Below are positions 7,774 to 14,958 of a stretch of DNA of 20,126 nt, piece by piece. Location: positions 1-20,126 of the IMG/VR virus record IMGVR_UViG_3300031646_000024; one strand, written 5' to 3'. A program made the position numbers and the translations under genes. Within the stretch, counting starts at the first letter, position 1. Each line of letters begins with the position of its first letter. The stretch is from a virus. Below the pieces are notes generated by a model. That model saw only the letters and a program-made list of their open reading frames with translations, made no database searches and had not been told where the DNA came from.

Positions 7774-8796
7774 ATGCCAACAGACGGTGAAGAAAAAACA
7801 ATAGACATTGATGATAAAGGCCCTGGTGCTGAAATCATTATAGAAGAAAAGGATAATAAAAATGAGAATACGGATGAGAATACGAATGAGAAAATTATTG
7901 AAGACGATACTAAGTCCGATGACGCATCTGAGAAATCTGATGAGCAGTTGGATGTTCGAGTTGAAAAGAATGAAGGGGGAGAAGTTGTACCAAAGCCTTC
8001 TGAAGAAAAGAGTGATAAGAAAAAAGACAACTCGAAAGATGTTGAAGAATATAGTGAAGGGGTTAAGAAAAGAATAGCCAAGCTAACTAAAAAGATGCGT
8101 GAGGCTGAAAGGCAAAAAGAAGAAGCCATTGATTATGCTAAGCGTGTTAAATCTGAAAGAGATCAATTAGGTAGAGCAGCTACAAGTTTAGATAGAAACT
8201 ATACTCAAGAAATGGAAGGAAGAATAGCTTCTTCTCTTTCAGCAGCTCAATCAAAATTATCTATTGCAAGAGAACAAGGAGATTCCAAATCTGAAGTAGA
8301 AGCATTAACTTCAATTTCTCAATTGGGTTATGAACAAGGTAAATTAGCAGAGGTTAAAACAAGACATGCTATGCAAGATAAGGAAGCAGCAATTAGACCA
8401 ACTCTTCAACCAAGACCTGTTCAACCTGCACCACCAGCTGATCCTAAAGCAGATGATTGGGCTAGTAGAAATGAGTGGTTTGGTAAAGATAATGCAATGA
8501 CATATACTGCATTTGATCTACATAGAAAAATTACCGAAGAAGAGGGTTTAGATCCTCAGTCGGACGAATACTATGAGGAAATAGATAAAAGAATGCGTCT
8601 TGACTTTCCGCATAAATTTGGTAAAACAAATACAGAACAGACGAGTAAACCTACACAAAACGTTGCTTCTGCAACGCGTAGTTCAAAGACTGGTCGCAGA
8701 ACTGTGAAGCTCACATCATCACAGGTTACAATAGCAAGAAAACTAGGTGTGCCATTAGAAGAGTATGCAAAACAATTAATCACGAAGGAGGTATAA
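7774..8796 (+). CDS. Capsid scaffolding protein
   Basis: Scaffolding proteins guide assembly of capsid and portal subunits into the prohead and then leave. This 340-aa protein has the typical layout. Residues 1-95 are acidic, low in complexity and contain short NENTDENTNE-type repeats. Residues 95-205 are a charged coiled coil, 207-225 a Pro-rich linker, and 226-282 a conserved segment (DWASRNEWFGKDNAMT, then SDEYYEEID and FPHKF). A short basic C-terminal helix region has the pattern LTSSQVTIARKLGVPLEEYAK, which I recognise from marine-phage scaffold proteins. The basic end would bind the capsid protein. It has a GGAG site before ATG 7774 and lies between the co-chaperonin and head genes. No protease motif is seen. 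Confidence 0.85.
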   Translation: MPTDGEEKTIDIDDKGPGAEIIIEEKDNKNENTDENTNEKIIEDDTKSDDASEKSDEQLDVRVEKNEGGEVVPKPSEEKSDKKKDNSKDVEEYSEGVKKRIAKLTKKMREAERQKEEAIDYAKRVKSERDQLGRAATSLDRNYTQEMEGRIASSLSAAQSKLSIAREQGDSKSEVEALTSISQLGYEQGKLAEVKTRHAMQDKEAAIRPTLQPRPVQPAPPADPKADDWASRNEWFGKDNAMTYTAFDLHRKITEEEGLDPQSDEYYEEIDKRMRLDFPHKFGKTNTEQTSKPTQNVASATRSSKTGRRTVKLTSSQVTIARKLGVPLEEYAKQLITKEV

Positions 8797-8800
8797 GCAT

Positions 8801-9289
8801 ATGACAAATAATAAACCAACTCGTGCGAGCCAAACGAATAAAAGTGATTCAACGAAAGTTGAAACACAAGCATCAAAGGCTACGCCTAAAATGCAAACAA
8901 AAGTTTGGACTCTACCTGGTTACTTAGATACGCCCAACGCGCCAAACGGATACCGACACAGATGGGTCAGGATTGAAACGTTAGGAGTTCCCGATACTAA
9001 AAATGTACAAGGACGATTAAGGTCCGGGTATGAATTAGTAAGAACGGATGAATATCCAGATGGATCATTTCCCGCTATCACGGACGGCAAATACGCTGGG
9101 GTTATAGGTCACGGAGGCCTTGTGCTGACAAGGGTACCTGAAGAGATCGCGCGACAACGTGAAGCTTATTTTCAAAAACAAGCTCAAGATCAGGTTGACG
9201 CAGTAGATAACGATCTTATGAAGGAACAGGATAATAGAATGCCTATCGATATCGATAAGCAGTCTCGTACCTTCGGTGGCAAACGATAG
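8801..9289 (+). CDS. Conserved head-cluster protein of unknown function
   Basis: A 162-aa protein with a strong AAGGAGG site (8785-8791) ahead of ATG 8801. The first 30 residues are Ser/Thr/Lys-rich and disordered. The central part has a compact fold pattern, NGYRHRWVRIETLG, LRSGYELVRTDEYPD and HGGLVLTRVPEEIARQRE, and then a helical region and an end reading RTFGGKR. I recall proteins of this pattern between scaffold and capsid genes in marine podophage-like genomes, usually unnamed. Position suggests an assembly factor or minor head component. It is not recognisable as a protease or decoration protein. It is the last gene before a promoter candidate. Confidence 0.8.
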   Translation: MTNNKPTRASQTNKSDSTKVETQASKATPKMQTKVWTLPGYLDTPNAPNGYRHRWVRIETLGVPDTKNVQGRLRSGYELVRTDEYPDGSFPAITDGKYAGVIGHGGLVLTRVPEEIARQREAYFQKQAQDQVDAVDNDLMKEQDNRMPIDIDKQSRTFGGKR

Positions 9290-9320
9290 TTAAAAAATTT
9301 TAACGATCCTAACCAACGAT

Positions 9321-9349
9321 TTAACAATAACAGTAGAACTACATATAGT
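9321..9349 (+). promoter_or_regulatory. Candidate sigma70-type promoter for the decoration and capsid genes
   Basis: TTAACA (9321-9326), a 17-base spacer, then TATAGT (9344-9349). Each hexamer matches the bacterial consensus at five of six positions and the spacing is optimal. The expected start near 9356 leaves a short leader that still holds the AAGGAG site at 9360-9365. Together with the terminator at 10885-10917 it would make a two-gene head transcription unit. AT-rich DNA gives chance matches, so this is a candidate only. Confidence 0.5.
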
Positions 9350-9371
9350 AGTTTTACATAAGGAGAAAAAT

Positions 9372-9947
9372 ATGGCTAATCAATCTACAACCGGGTTCGG
9401 TTTAAGACCAATTAGAATGGTGGGTCAAAGTGATAATAACGGCGGTTTAGGAGAATGGAAGAAAGCAGCGTCAACTACTGCAATCAACCATCAGGACTTA
9501 GTATTATTAGCAGCTACAGGTTACGCAACCGTAGGAACGGCAGGTGCCGGGGTGCTAAATCAACTAGGTTCATTAAACGGCAGTTTCTACACTGACCCAA
9601 GTACAAGCAAGCCGACTTGGTCGCAATATGCGCCCAATAACGCTGCAACTGATATGACTTGTCTAGTAAATGACAATCCACAGCAGATGTACGAAATGAG
9701 AACAACAATAACGACACTTACTCAGGCTGACGCAGGAGCTACTGCACCAATAGTAGCAACAGGCGGTTCTGGAACCCCTAATTTTTTATCGGGCTACACA
9801 ATCGGCGCTGTGACAGCTGTTGTAAATCAGTTAAAGTTGATCGGAATAACTAGAGATACCGAAAACAATACATTAGATGCATCAGGAAGCATCTGGCGTG
9901 TTATGCTTTCGAGTCATATTCTAGGCAACAACGTAGTAGGTATATAA
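9372..9947 (+). CDS. Probable head decoration or minor capsid protein
   Basis: A 191-aa protein with AAGGAG ahead of ATG 9372. It begins GFGLRPIRMVGQ and is Gly/Ala/Thr-rich with a beta-strand pattern. It contains the segments FYTDPSTSKPTWSQY and VNDNPQQMYEMRTT and a C-terminal region (GSIWRVMLSSHILGNNV). I recognise this layout from unnamed structural proteins encoded directly upstream of the major capsid gene in marine phages. Its place between a promoter and the capsid gene, with a gap of only 11 bases, suggests that it is made in large amounts with the capsid protein. A decoration or cement role is inferred from position and composition; no experimental family name is known to me. Confidence 0.7.
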   Translation: MANQSTTGFGLRPIRMVGQSDNNGGLGEWKKAASTTAINHQDLVLLAATGYATVGTAGAGVLNQLGSLNGSFYTDPSTSKPTWSQYAPNNAATDMTCLVNDNPQQMYEMRTTITTLTQADAGATAPIVATGGSGTPNFLSGYTIGAVTAVVNQLKLIGITRDTENNTLDASGSIWRVMLSSHILGNNVVGI

Positions 9948-9958
9948 GGAGATAAATT

Positions 9959-10867
9959 ATGGCTATATCACGAAACCAACTAGTTAAAGAACTAGAGCCA
10001 GGATTGAATGCTTTATTCGGCCTGGAATACAAACAGTATGAAAATCAGACTTCTGAAATTTATACTACTGAGTCATCTGACAGAGCTTTTGAAGAAGAAG
10101 TTATGTTGTCAGGTTTCGCATCGGCAAGAGTAAAACCAGAAGGTTCTGGCGTAGCTTTTGATAATGCGCAAGAAACTTTCACAGCTAGATACACTAACGA
10201 GACAGTTGCTCTCGCTTTTGCTATCACTGAGGAAGCTATTGAAGATAACCTGTACGATAGAATTGCTTCTAGATACACAAAAGCACTAGCAAGATCTATG
10301 GCGAGCACAAAACAAGTTAAAGGCGTAGCTCCATTAAACAATGGAATGCCAACTGGTACATATCTCTCTGGAGATAACGTAACTTTATTTAACGGTTCTC
10401 ACCCTACACTTGCTGGAACTTTCAGTAATACATTAGCAACAGCTGCTGATTTAAACGAAACTTCATTAGAACAAGCATTGATTGATATCGCTGCTATGAC
10501 TGATGAAAGAGGTTTAAAAATTGCTGCAAAAGGAACTAAGATGATTGTTCCTTCTGCATTACAATTTACTGCTGAGAGATTGATGAAATCTCAAGGTAGA
10601 ACGCAGACAGCTGATAATGATATCAACGCAATCAGATCTATGGGGATGATTCCTCAAGGATATTCAGTTAATAATTATTTAACTGATAGTGATGCGTGGT
10701 TTATCATTACAGATGTTCCTAATGGTATGAAGCACTTTAACAGAGCACCTCTTACAACTAAGATGGAAGGGGACTTTGATACCGGCAATGTAAGATACAA
10801 AGCTAGAGAAAGATACGTTTTTGGCGTTTCTGACCCTAGAGGTATTTTTGCATCACCAGGTGCTTAA
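9959..10867 (+). CDS. Major capsid protein
   Basis: This 302-aa protein would form the head shell. Recognised features are the N-terminal LVKELEPGLNALFGLEYKQY, the E-rich segment FEEEVMLSGFASARVKPEG, the conserved ARYTNETVALAFAITEEA and ALARSM stretch, and the late ERLMKSQGR, DAWFIITDVPNGMKHF and VSDPRGIFASPGA. These fit the HK97-fold capsid proteins of marine phages, distantly like the Mu gpT group. The N-terminus lacks a long delta domain, which fits the separate scaffold gene. AAGGAG precedes ATG 9959. A strong terminator follows 18 bases after the stop, as is common for highly expressed capsid genes. Confidence 0.92.
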   Translation: MAISRNQLVKELEPGLNALFGLEYKQYENQTSEIYTTESSDRAFEEEVMLSGFASARVKPEGSGVAFDNAQETFTARYTNETVALAFAITEEAIEDNLYDRIASRYTKALARSMASTKQVKGVAPLNNGMPTGTYLSGDNVTLFNGSHPTLAGTFSNTLATAADLNETSLEQALIDIAAMTDERGLKIAAKGTKMIVPSALQFTAERLMKSQGRTQTADNDINAIRSMGMIPQGYSVNNYLTDSDAWFIITDVPNGMKHFNRAPLTTKMEGDFDTGNVRYKARERYVFGVSDPRGIFASPGA

Positions 10868-10884
10868 TCAGTAATAAACTATTT

Positions 10885-10917
10885 AAATAGGGCGGCCTTA
10901 AAACCGCCCTATTTTTT
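10885..10917 (+). terminator. Strong intrinsic terminator after the major capsid gene
   Basis: An 11-bp perfect stem (AAATAGGGCGG with CCGCCCTATTT), an eight-base loop and a run of six Ts. The stem arms are 10885-10895 and 10904-10914. It is a textbook rho-independent terminator. Confidence 0.93.
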
Positions 10918-11193
10918 ATGAAAGATAAAAAAACCATGAAGAATTTCTTAATTAAAATCAGAGCCCACGGATATATAACTGAATTCAATGTTCGGTCACT
11001 AGATGAGGCTGAGTCTTTAGAAAAAGCTATAGTTGACAAACTGGGAAAAAATGATATAACTTGGGAGAAGTCAAATTTTTATAGTTTGACTAAAAAATGG
11101 TTGACTTTTGAGGAGGTCAAAGATGGAACACTTACAAGACCTGTACAAACAAAAACGGTCCTTGGAGTTGAACTGGGAACAGGAACATCTTAA
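10918..11193 (+). CDS. Small hypothetical protein
   Basis: The frame gives 91 aa from ATG 10918, but that codon touches the T-run of the terminator. The in-frame ATG at 10936 (MKNFLIKIRAHG) is the more likely start; neither has a good ribosome site. The first 50 residues look like a real small alpha/beta fold: a beta start (FLIKIRAHGYITEFNV), a helix rich in Glu and Lys, then ITWEKSNF. The last 27 residues overlap the next gene in another frame and look less constrained. It would depend on read-through of the terminator or on a promoter I cannot see. Function unknown. Confidence 0.55.
   Translation: MKDKKTMKNFLIKIRAHGYITEFNVRSLDEAESLEKAIVDKLGKNDITWEKSNFYSLTKKWLTFEEVKDGTLTRPVQTKTVLGVELGTGTS
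11111..11116 (+). promoter_or_regulatory. Ribosome binding site deciding the start at 11123
   Basis: AGGAGG six bases before ATG 11123, inside the preceding gene. It favours this ATG over the TTG at 11108, which would place the site inside the coding frame. Confidence 0.75.
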
Positions 11194-11338
11194 CGAGGGT
11201 AGATATACTCTTGATATGGTTAATATTGATCATAAGATCAGAGAGATCATTAATCATATAAAACTAGCTGAAACACAAGAAGAGCTTAAAGCTAGTAAAA
11301 TAAGTGACGCTGCACCACAGGTTTCTGTAGCTACTTAG
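11123..11338 (+). CDS. Small helical protein overlapping the preceding gene
   Basis: A 71-aa protein with an ideal AGGAGG site. It is highly charged and predicted to be a long helical hairpin: HLQDLYKQKRSLELNWEQEH, then YTLDMVNIDHKIREIINHI and AETQEELKA. It overlaps the upstream gene by 71 bases in another frame, which is long for a phage. The strong ribosome site and the coiled-coil-like sequence support it more than they support the end of the upstream frame. Function unknown; it might be a small assembly factor. Nothing else codes until 11510. Confidence 0.65.
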   Translation: MEHLQDLYKQKRSLELNWEQEHLNEGRYTLDMVNIDHKIREIINHIKLAETQEELKASKISDAAPQVSVAT

Positions 11339-11383
11339 TAAAAAGCTACATCATTGAAATAAGCACGTTCATCGAGCAATCTC

Positions 11384-11412
11384 TTGCACTCTATTTAAAA
11401 ATAACATATAAA
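11384..11412 (+). promoter_or_regulatory. Candidate promoter upstream of the structured leader
   Basis: TTGCAC (11384-11389), 17 bases, TATAAA (11407-11412). The -10 box matches at five of six positions, the -35 box only at its TTG. It lies in a 171-base gap with no coding frame, and the expected start near 11419 gives a leader of about 90 bases holding the inverted repeat at 11442-11487. Moderate support because the region is very AT-rich. Confidence 0.4.
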
Positions 11413-11441
11413 TTATATACCATACATTAAAATAAAAAAAA

Positions 11442-11500
11442 TAAATGTAGACGCGTATGGTCGACATGCCCCTAGGGACTACATTTAATATTCTAGGAGG
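11442..11500 (+). promoter_or_regulatory. Structured mRNA leader that may control translation
   Basis: A nine-base inverted repeat (TAAATGTAG at 11442-11450, CTACATTTA at 11479-11487) encloses a GC-rich segment unlike its AT-rich flanks. Inside it, GTATG (11455-11459) and CATGC (11465-11469) can pair around a five-base loop with one G-U pair. A CCTAG (11471-11475) can alternatively pair with CTAGG (11493-11497), which overlaps the ribosome site AGGAGG (11495-11500) of the next gene. The two states could exclude each other, as in riboswitches or protein-controlled leaders. No known riboswitch class is recognised. Confidence 0.45.
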
Positions 11501-11509
11501 AATATAAAC

Positions 11510-12061
11510 ATGGCAAACACAACATTTAACGGTCCGGTTAGATCCGAAAAAGGATTTCAACAGGTCAATAAAAATACTACAACAGGCGCTTATACTGCAA
11601 GAACTCTGGGACTAAAACCAGATCTTACAAGTTTAACTGCTACAGTAGTCGGAACAGGAGCCGCACTCACTTACACAAAAAATGTAATCACTGTTAATGA
11701 TTACACTGGTGTAGCTGCACAAACGGTAACTTTACCAGCAGCAGTAGTGGGAGATATAGTAGTTCACGCTCAATCTAAAGATACAACAGGCGGAATAACT
11801 AAACTGATTATCAATTGTGCTGGTAGTGATGTCTACAGAACTGGATCAAAGATGGAAAGTTCAGCAGGCGCATTAATGACACTGGTTACTTCAGCAGCTA
11901 GTAACGCAACTTTAACTTTCACACCGGTATCAGCAGCAACTAATAGATTAACAATTGGTTGTTACTTGTATTTTACATGCTATGAAAAAGGCACTTGGGA
12001 CATTGCTTATGATTTAGCTAAATATCCTACAGGTACTACTGGCGTTTTCGCTTGGAGTTAA
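11510..12061 (+). CDS. Beta-rich structural protein (possible decoration or fibre protein)
   Basis: A 183-aa protein with AGGAGG (11495-11500) before ATG 11510. It begins MANTTFNGPVRSEKGF, an N-terminus I recall from marine-phage structural proteins. The rest is Thr/Ala/Val/Gly-rich with alternating strands, typical of an all-beta virion protein: TAYTxGVAAQTVTLPA-like segments, VIT VNDYTG and TNRLTIGCYLYFTC. It ends in WDIAYDLAKYPTG. It has its own promoter candidate, leader and terminator, so it is probably expressed as a separate, abundant message. A head decoration role is plausible but not shown by the sequence. Confidence 0.75.
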   Translation: MANTTFNGPVRSEKGFQQVNKNTTTGAYTARTLGLKPDLTSLTATVVGTGAALTYTKNVITVNDYTGVAAQTVTLPAAVVGDIVVHAQSKDTTGGITKLIINCAGSDVYRTGSKMESSAGALMTLVTSAASNATLTFTPVSAATNRLTIGCYLYFTCYEKGTWDIAYDLAKYPTGTTGVFAWS

Positions 12062-12072
12062 TAAATAATTAA

Positions 12073-12105
12073 GGGGGCCCTTCGGGGCTCCTATAAATTT
12101 TTAAG
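12073..12105 (+). terminator. UUCG-tetraloop intrinsic terminator
   Basis: GGGGGCCC (12073-12080), loop TTCG, GGGCTCCT (12085-12092) make an eight-base stem with two G-U pairs closed by the very stable UUCG loop. The T run follows only after an ATAAA spacer (12098-12102), so termination may be partial and it could also protect the message end. The next ribosome site begins at once after it. Confidence 0.7.
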
Positions 12106-12116
12106 GAGATAAAAAT

Positions 12117-12437
12117 ATGGCAACAATGATATCTGATGTTAAAGCATCAATAGAGTTAGGAGCTTCAGGTCGACTACAAGGTTATATAGCTACTGCAGCT
12201 ACAAATCTTGGACCAATTAGAATTGTAAGTATTAATGCGCACTTAACAGCACCAGATGGTGAAATTACTATTCACGACAATACTTCTGCAGCTGGGGATA
12301 TTAAAATTCATCTTAAAGGTGGAAGTGGAAGTAACGAAACTTTAAATTTTACTTTTGGTGGTAACGGAGTTTATTTTAGCACTGCTGCTTATGTAACATT
12401 AGCAAATATAGATTCATTTACAGCCTATTACGCATAG
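12117..12437 (+). CDS. Small beta-rich structural protein, unknown
   Basis: A 106-aa protein with AAGGAG (12103-12108) before ATG 12117. Its composition is Ala/Thr/Gly/Ile-rich with alternating hydrophobic positions: RLQGYIATAATNLGPIRIVS, then GEITIHDNTSAAGDIKIHLKGG and ending FTAYYA. This reads as a compact beta-sandwich of a kind common in head or tail accessory proteins. It has no catalytic motif or membrane segment. It lies between a terminator and the neck genes, and its stop overlaps the ribosome site of the following gene (AGGAGG at 12436-12441). Confidence 0.75.
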   Translation: MATMISDVKASIELGASGRLQGYIATAATNLGPIRIVSINAHLTAPDGEITIHDNTSAAGDIKIHLKGGSGSNETLNFTFGGNGVYFSTAAYVTLANIDSFTAYYA

Positions 12438-12445
12438 GAGGCTAA

Positions 12446-13393
12446 ATGGCAAATACTACTTCAGGTGCTTATACATTTGATAAGACTTTCGCAATCGATG
12501 AGATTATAGAAGATGCATATGAACGTATTGGATTTCAAGGTGTTTCAGGTTATCAATTAAAAACAGCTAAGAGATCTTTAAATCTTTTATTTTCTGAATG
12601 GGGTAATAGAGAACTTCATTATTGGGAAGTAGCAAATCAAAACTTACCTTTAGTAAGTGGGGTAGCAGTTTATAACTTTTATCGTACAACATCTGATGGA
12701 ACTCAGACCAGTAGAATAACTACAACGTTGTCTGCAGCTATTACTTCAACTACAGCAACAGCTGGAATAACTTTAACTTCTGCTTCTAATCTTCCTACTT
12801 CTGGATTACTTTTAGTCGGAACAGAACAAATTTCTTATACAGGTTTTTCTTCAACAGAATTAACAGGAGTTGTTAGAGGAGCTAACGGAACTACTGCAGC
12901 CACACATCTTGATGATGCAACTGTTTATCAATTTGTAAGTGGTATGGATGATGTACTAGAGGCAAGTTATAGAAATGCTTCTAGTGTTGATGCACCTTTA
13001 ACAAAAAGAAGTAGATCACAGTATCAAGCTCTCGCTAATAAAACAGCTACAGGAACACCAACTCAATATTTTGTAGAAAGATTTATTGATAGAGTTACTA
13101 TAACTATATACTTAACACCTGGAAGTTCAGAAGCAGGAAATCATATTAATTTTTATTACCAAAAAAGAATTCAGGATGCTGGAGATGCTTATACAAATGC
13201 TACTGATGTACCTTATCGATTTGCTCCTTGTATGACAGCCGGTTTGGCATTTTATTTATCTCAAAAATATGCACCACAAAGAAGTCAAGAATTAAAACTT
13301 TATTACGAGGACGAGTTAACAAGAGCTTTAGCAGAAGATGGTTCTTCTTCTAGCACATTTATTGCGCCTAAATCTTATTACCCAGGAACATAA
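12446..13393 (+). CDS. Head-tail connector / tail accessory factor (P22 gp4-like) with inserted beta domain
   Basis: A 315-aa protein. The N-terminus (IDEIIEDAYERIGFQGVSGYQLKTAK, then LNLLFSEWGNRE) resembles the helical start of P22 gp4-type tail accessory factors, which seal the portal after packaging. The C-terminus (YRFAPCMTAGLAFYLSQK, then LKLYYEDELTRALAED) also fits that group. The protein is about twice the length of P22 gp4 because of an inserted beta module near residues 85-165 (ITLTSASNLPTSGLLLVGTE, ISYTG, GVVRGANGTTAATH). A related module occurs in the next gene. AGGAGG overlaps the preceding stop. The stop shares one base with the next start (TAATG). Neck function is inferred from the family pattern and from position after the head genes. 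Confidence 0.75.
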   Translation: MANTTSGAYTFDKTFAIDEIIEDAYERIGFQGVSGYQLKTAKRSLNLLFSEWGNRELHYWEVANQNLPLVSGVAVYNFYRTTSDGTQTSRITTTLSAAITSTTATAGITLTSASNLPTSGLLLVGTEQISYTGFSSTELTGVVRGANGTTAATHLDDATVYQFVSGMDDVLEASYRNASSVDAPLTKRSRSQYQALANKTATGTPTQYFVERFIDRVTITIYLTPGSSEAGNHINFYYQKRIQDAGDAYTNATDVPYRFAPCMTAGLAFYLSQKYAPQRSQELKLYYEDELTRALAEDGSSSSTFIAPKSYYPGT

Positions 13394-14193
13394 TGGCCTC
13401 ATTTGCATCAGGAAGACACGCATTAGCAGTTTCTGACAGATCAGGACAAACTTTTCCTTACAATGAAATGGTTAGAGAATGGAATGGTGCATGGGTACAT
13501 ACATCTGAATATGAACCTAAACAACCACAGTTAGAGCCCTCACCAGTTAGTTCAGATCCTCAAGGTTTAGAAAGAGCCAGACCTTCTAGAGTTGCTTTAG
13601 CAACACCTTCAGTTTTAGATAATAATCCTATTTCAATTACTAATACTTCAACAACAGTTACTATAAATCAAGACAGACATCAAAGATCTACTGGCGATTA
13701 TGTAAGATTGTATGATGTTAAGGAAGCTGTTGGTAATCTATCTATTGCAGAATTAGAACTATCTACAACTTTATATACAGCTATTACAGCTACATCTACT
13801 TCAATTGTATTATCAGATTCTACTAAATTTCCTTCTACAGGATATATTTGTATTGTATCTGCTGATTCTGAAACAGGATTAGATACTACAGAAACTATTT
13901 ATTATGGAGCAAACAACACCGGTACAAATACTTTATCTACAATAACTAGAGGTACGACCGCTCCTTTTTATGGAAAAACTCCAGTATCAACTGCAGCTGC
14001 AGCTCATGCTGTTTCCGATGCTGTTTTCGGATCAAGACTAATAACAATAGTTGAACAAACTTTTATAAACGATGCTAATAGTACAGAGACGTATAGTAAT
14101 ACTTTCACTTTTGTGGTAAATTCTACACCGTCAAGTACAGCAACAGGAGGCGGGTACTTTGTTTTTGGAGGACCTGTCAACGATAGAGCATAA
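13393..14193 (+). CDS. Neck or tail accessory protein with beta module
   Basis: A 266-aa protein that starts at a TAATG overlap. Residues 1-50 form a conserved start: ASGRHALAVSDRSGQTFPYNEM and VREWNGAWVHTSEYEPKQPQ. I have seen this in marine and other phages as a small domain that often carries paired cysteines (CDRCG type); here those positions are serine or threonine. Residues about 125-205 hold a beta module (TSIVLSDSTKFPSTGYICIV, ETIYYGANNTG, TITRGTT, AAAAH) related to the one in the upstream gene. The C-terminus is Thr/Ser/Gly-rich (ATGGGYFVFGGP). Probably a virion protein of the neck or short tail; not assignable to a named family. Confidence 0.75.
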   Translation: MASFASGRHALAVSDRSGQTFPYNEMVREWNGAWVHTSEYEPKQPQLEPSPVSSDPQGLERARPSRVALATPSVLDNNPISITNTSTTVTINQDRHQRSTGDYVRLYDVKEAVGNLSIAELELSTTLYTAITATSTSIVLSDSTKFPSTGYICIVSADSETGLDTTETIYYGANNTGTNTLSTITRGTTAPFYGKTPVSTAAAAHAVSDAVFGSRLITIVEQTFINDANSTETYSNTFTFVVNSTPSSTATGGGYFVFGGPVNDRA

Positions 14194-14195
14194 TT

Positions 14196-14945
14196 ATGAG
14201 TGGAATATCAAAATATACATACGCAACATTAACAACAGCAATAAGAGATTATACTGAAGTTGATAGTAATGTGTTCACTCAAGCTATTATTGATGGATTC
14301 ATCATGGCAGCTGAGAATAGAATTAATCTTGATTGTCCTTCAGACTCTGACAGATTTGTTCAAGAAGGAACACTAGCTGCAAACGTAAATAATATAAGAG
14401 TACCAGCAGGAACTTTATTTGTAAGAGGTGTAGAAGTATTTAATTCTACATCTGCTAGCACAGGCCCCGGTCAGTGGTTAGAGAAAAAAGATCAAACTTA
14501 TTTATCTGAATATATTGATAGAACTACAGGACCTTCTGGTGGGGTATCTGGTACAGCGGTAACAGGACTACCTAAATATTATGCTATGTTTGGTGGTGCT
14601 ACAGGTCTTACAGATACAACGTCTGGTTCTATATATTTAGCCCCTACACCAGATGTTAATTATATATTTAGAATATATTACAACAAAATGCCCGTGGGTC
14701 TGGGATCAGGGGGCGATGGAAACTCTGATACTTATATAAGTAGTTACTTTTCACAAGGACTGTTATATGCTTGTTTAGCAGAGGCTTTTGGATTTTTAAA
14801 AGGACCTATGGATATGTTGACATTATACGAAGGAAAGTATAATAAGGAGATACAAAAATTTGCAGGAGTGCAACTTGGAAGACGAAGAAGAGATGATTAT
14901 ACTGACGGAACCGTTAGGATACAAGTCAAATCACCGTCACCATAA
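14196..14945 (+). CDS. Neck adaptor / tail-tubular-A-like protein
   Basis: A 249-aa protein two bases after the preceding stop. It begins with a helix pattern (YATLTTAIRDYTEVDSNVFT, then IIDGFIMAAENRINLD) typical of the adaptor family that joins portal to tail in podovirus-like marine phages (T7 gp11-like group). The middle is mixed strand (FVRGVEVFNSTSA, GLPKYYAMFGG, IYLAPTPDVNYIFRIYYNKMP), also typical. It ends with a helical part (YACLAEAFGFLKGP, YEGKYNKEIQKFAG) and a basic RRRRDD tail. The family match is from memory of these patterns. Order portal, capsid, gp4-like, adaptor fits a short-tailed virion. Confidence 0.75.
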   Translation: MSGISKYTYATLTTAIRDYTEVDSNVFTQAIIDGFIMAAENRINLDCPSDSDRFVQEGTLAANVNNIRVPAGTLFVRGVEVFNSTSASTGPGQWLEKKDQTYLSEYIDRTTGPSGGVSGTAVTGLPKYYAMFGGATGLTDTTSGSIYLAPTPDVNYIFRIYYNKMPVGLGSGGDGNSDTYISSYFSQGLLYACLAEAFGFLKGPMDMLTLYEGKYNKEIQKFAGVQLGRRRRDDYTDGTVRIQVKSPSP

Positions 14946-14958
14946 CTAGGAGTAAAAT

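Noticed and set aside
7862-8077. Alternative + frame of 71 aa (MRIRMRIRMRK...) inside the scaffold gene
   Set aside because: Its repeats follow directly from the repeated GAGAATACG-type DNA of the scaffold gene read out of frame, with no ribosome site.
7752-8129. Ser/Phe-rich minus-strand frame opposite the scaffold gene
   Set aside because: It is the shadow of the acidic, low-complexity scaffold N-terminus; the composition is an artefact of the opposite strand.
9244-9257. 14-bp perfect palindrome TATCGATATCGATA
   Set aside because: It lies in a coding region as consecutive Ile-Asp codons and is explained by codon choice; no flanking structure.
9289-9304. AT-rich inverted repeat GTTAAAA / TTTTAAC after the 8801 gene
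   Set aside because: The loop would be only two bases and the stem almost all A-T, too weak for a terminator.
9335-9355. Hairpin AGAACTAC / GTAGTTTT with short T run
   Set aside because: It overlaps the -10 box of a better promoter candidate, includes a G-U pair and only four Ts; not called as a terminator.
11442-11487. Possible tRNA
   Set aside because: The outer stem looks like an acceptor stem, but the element is only 46 bases and lacks T and anticodon arms.
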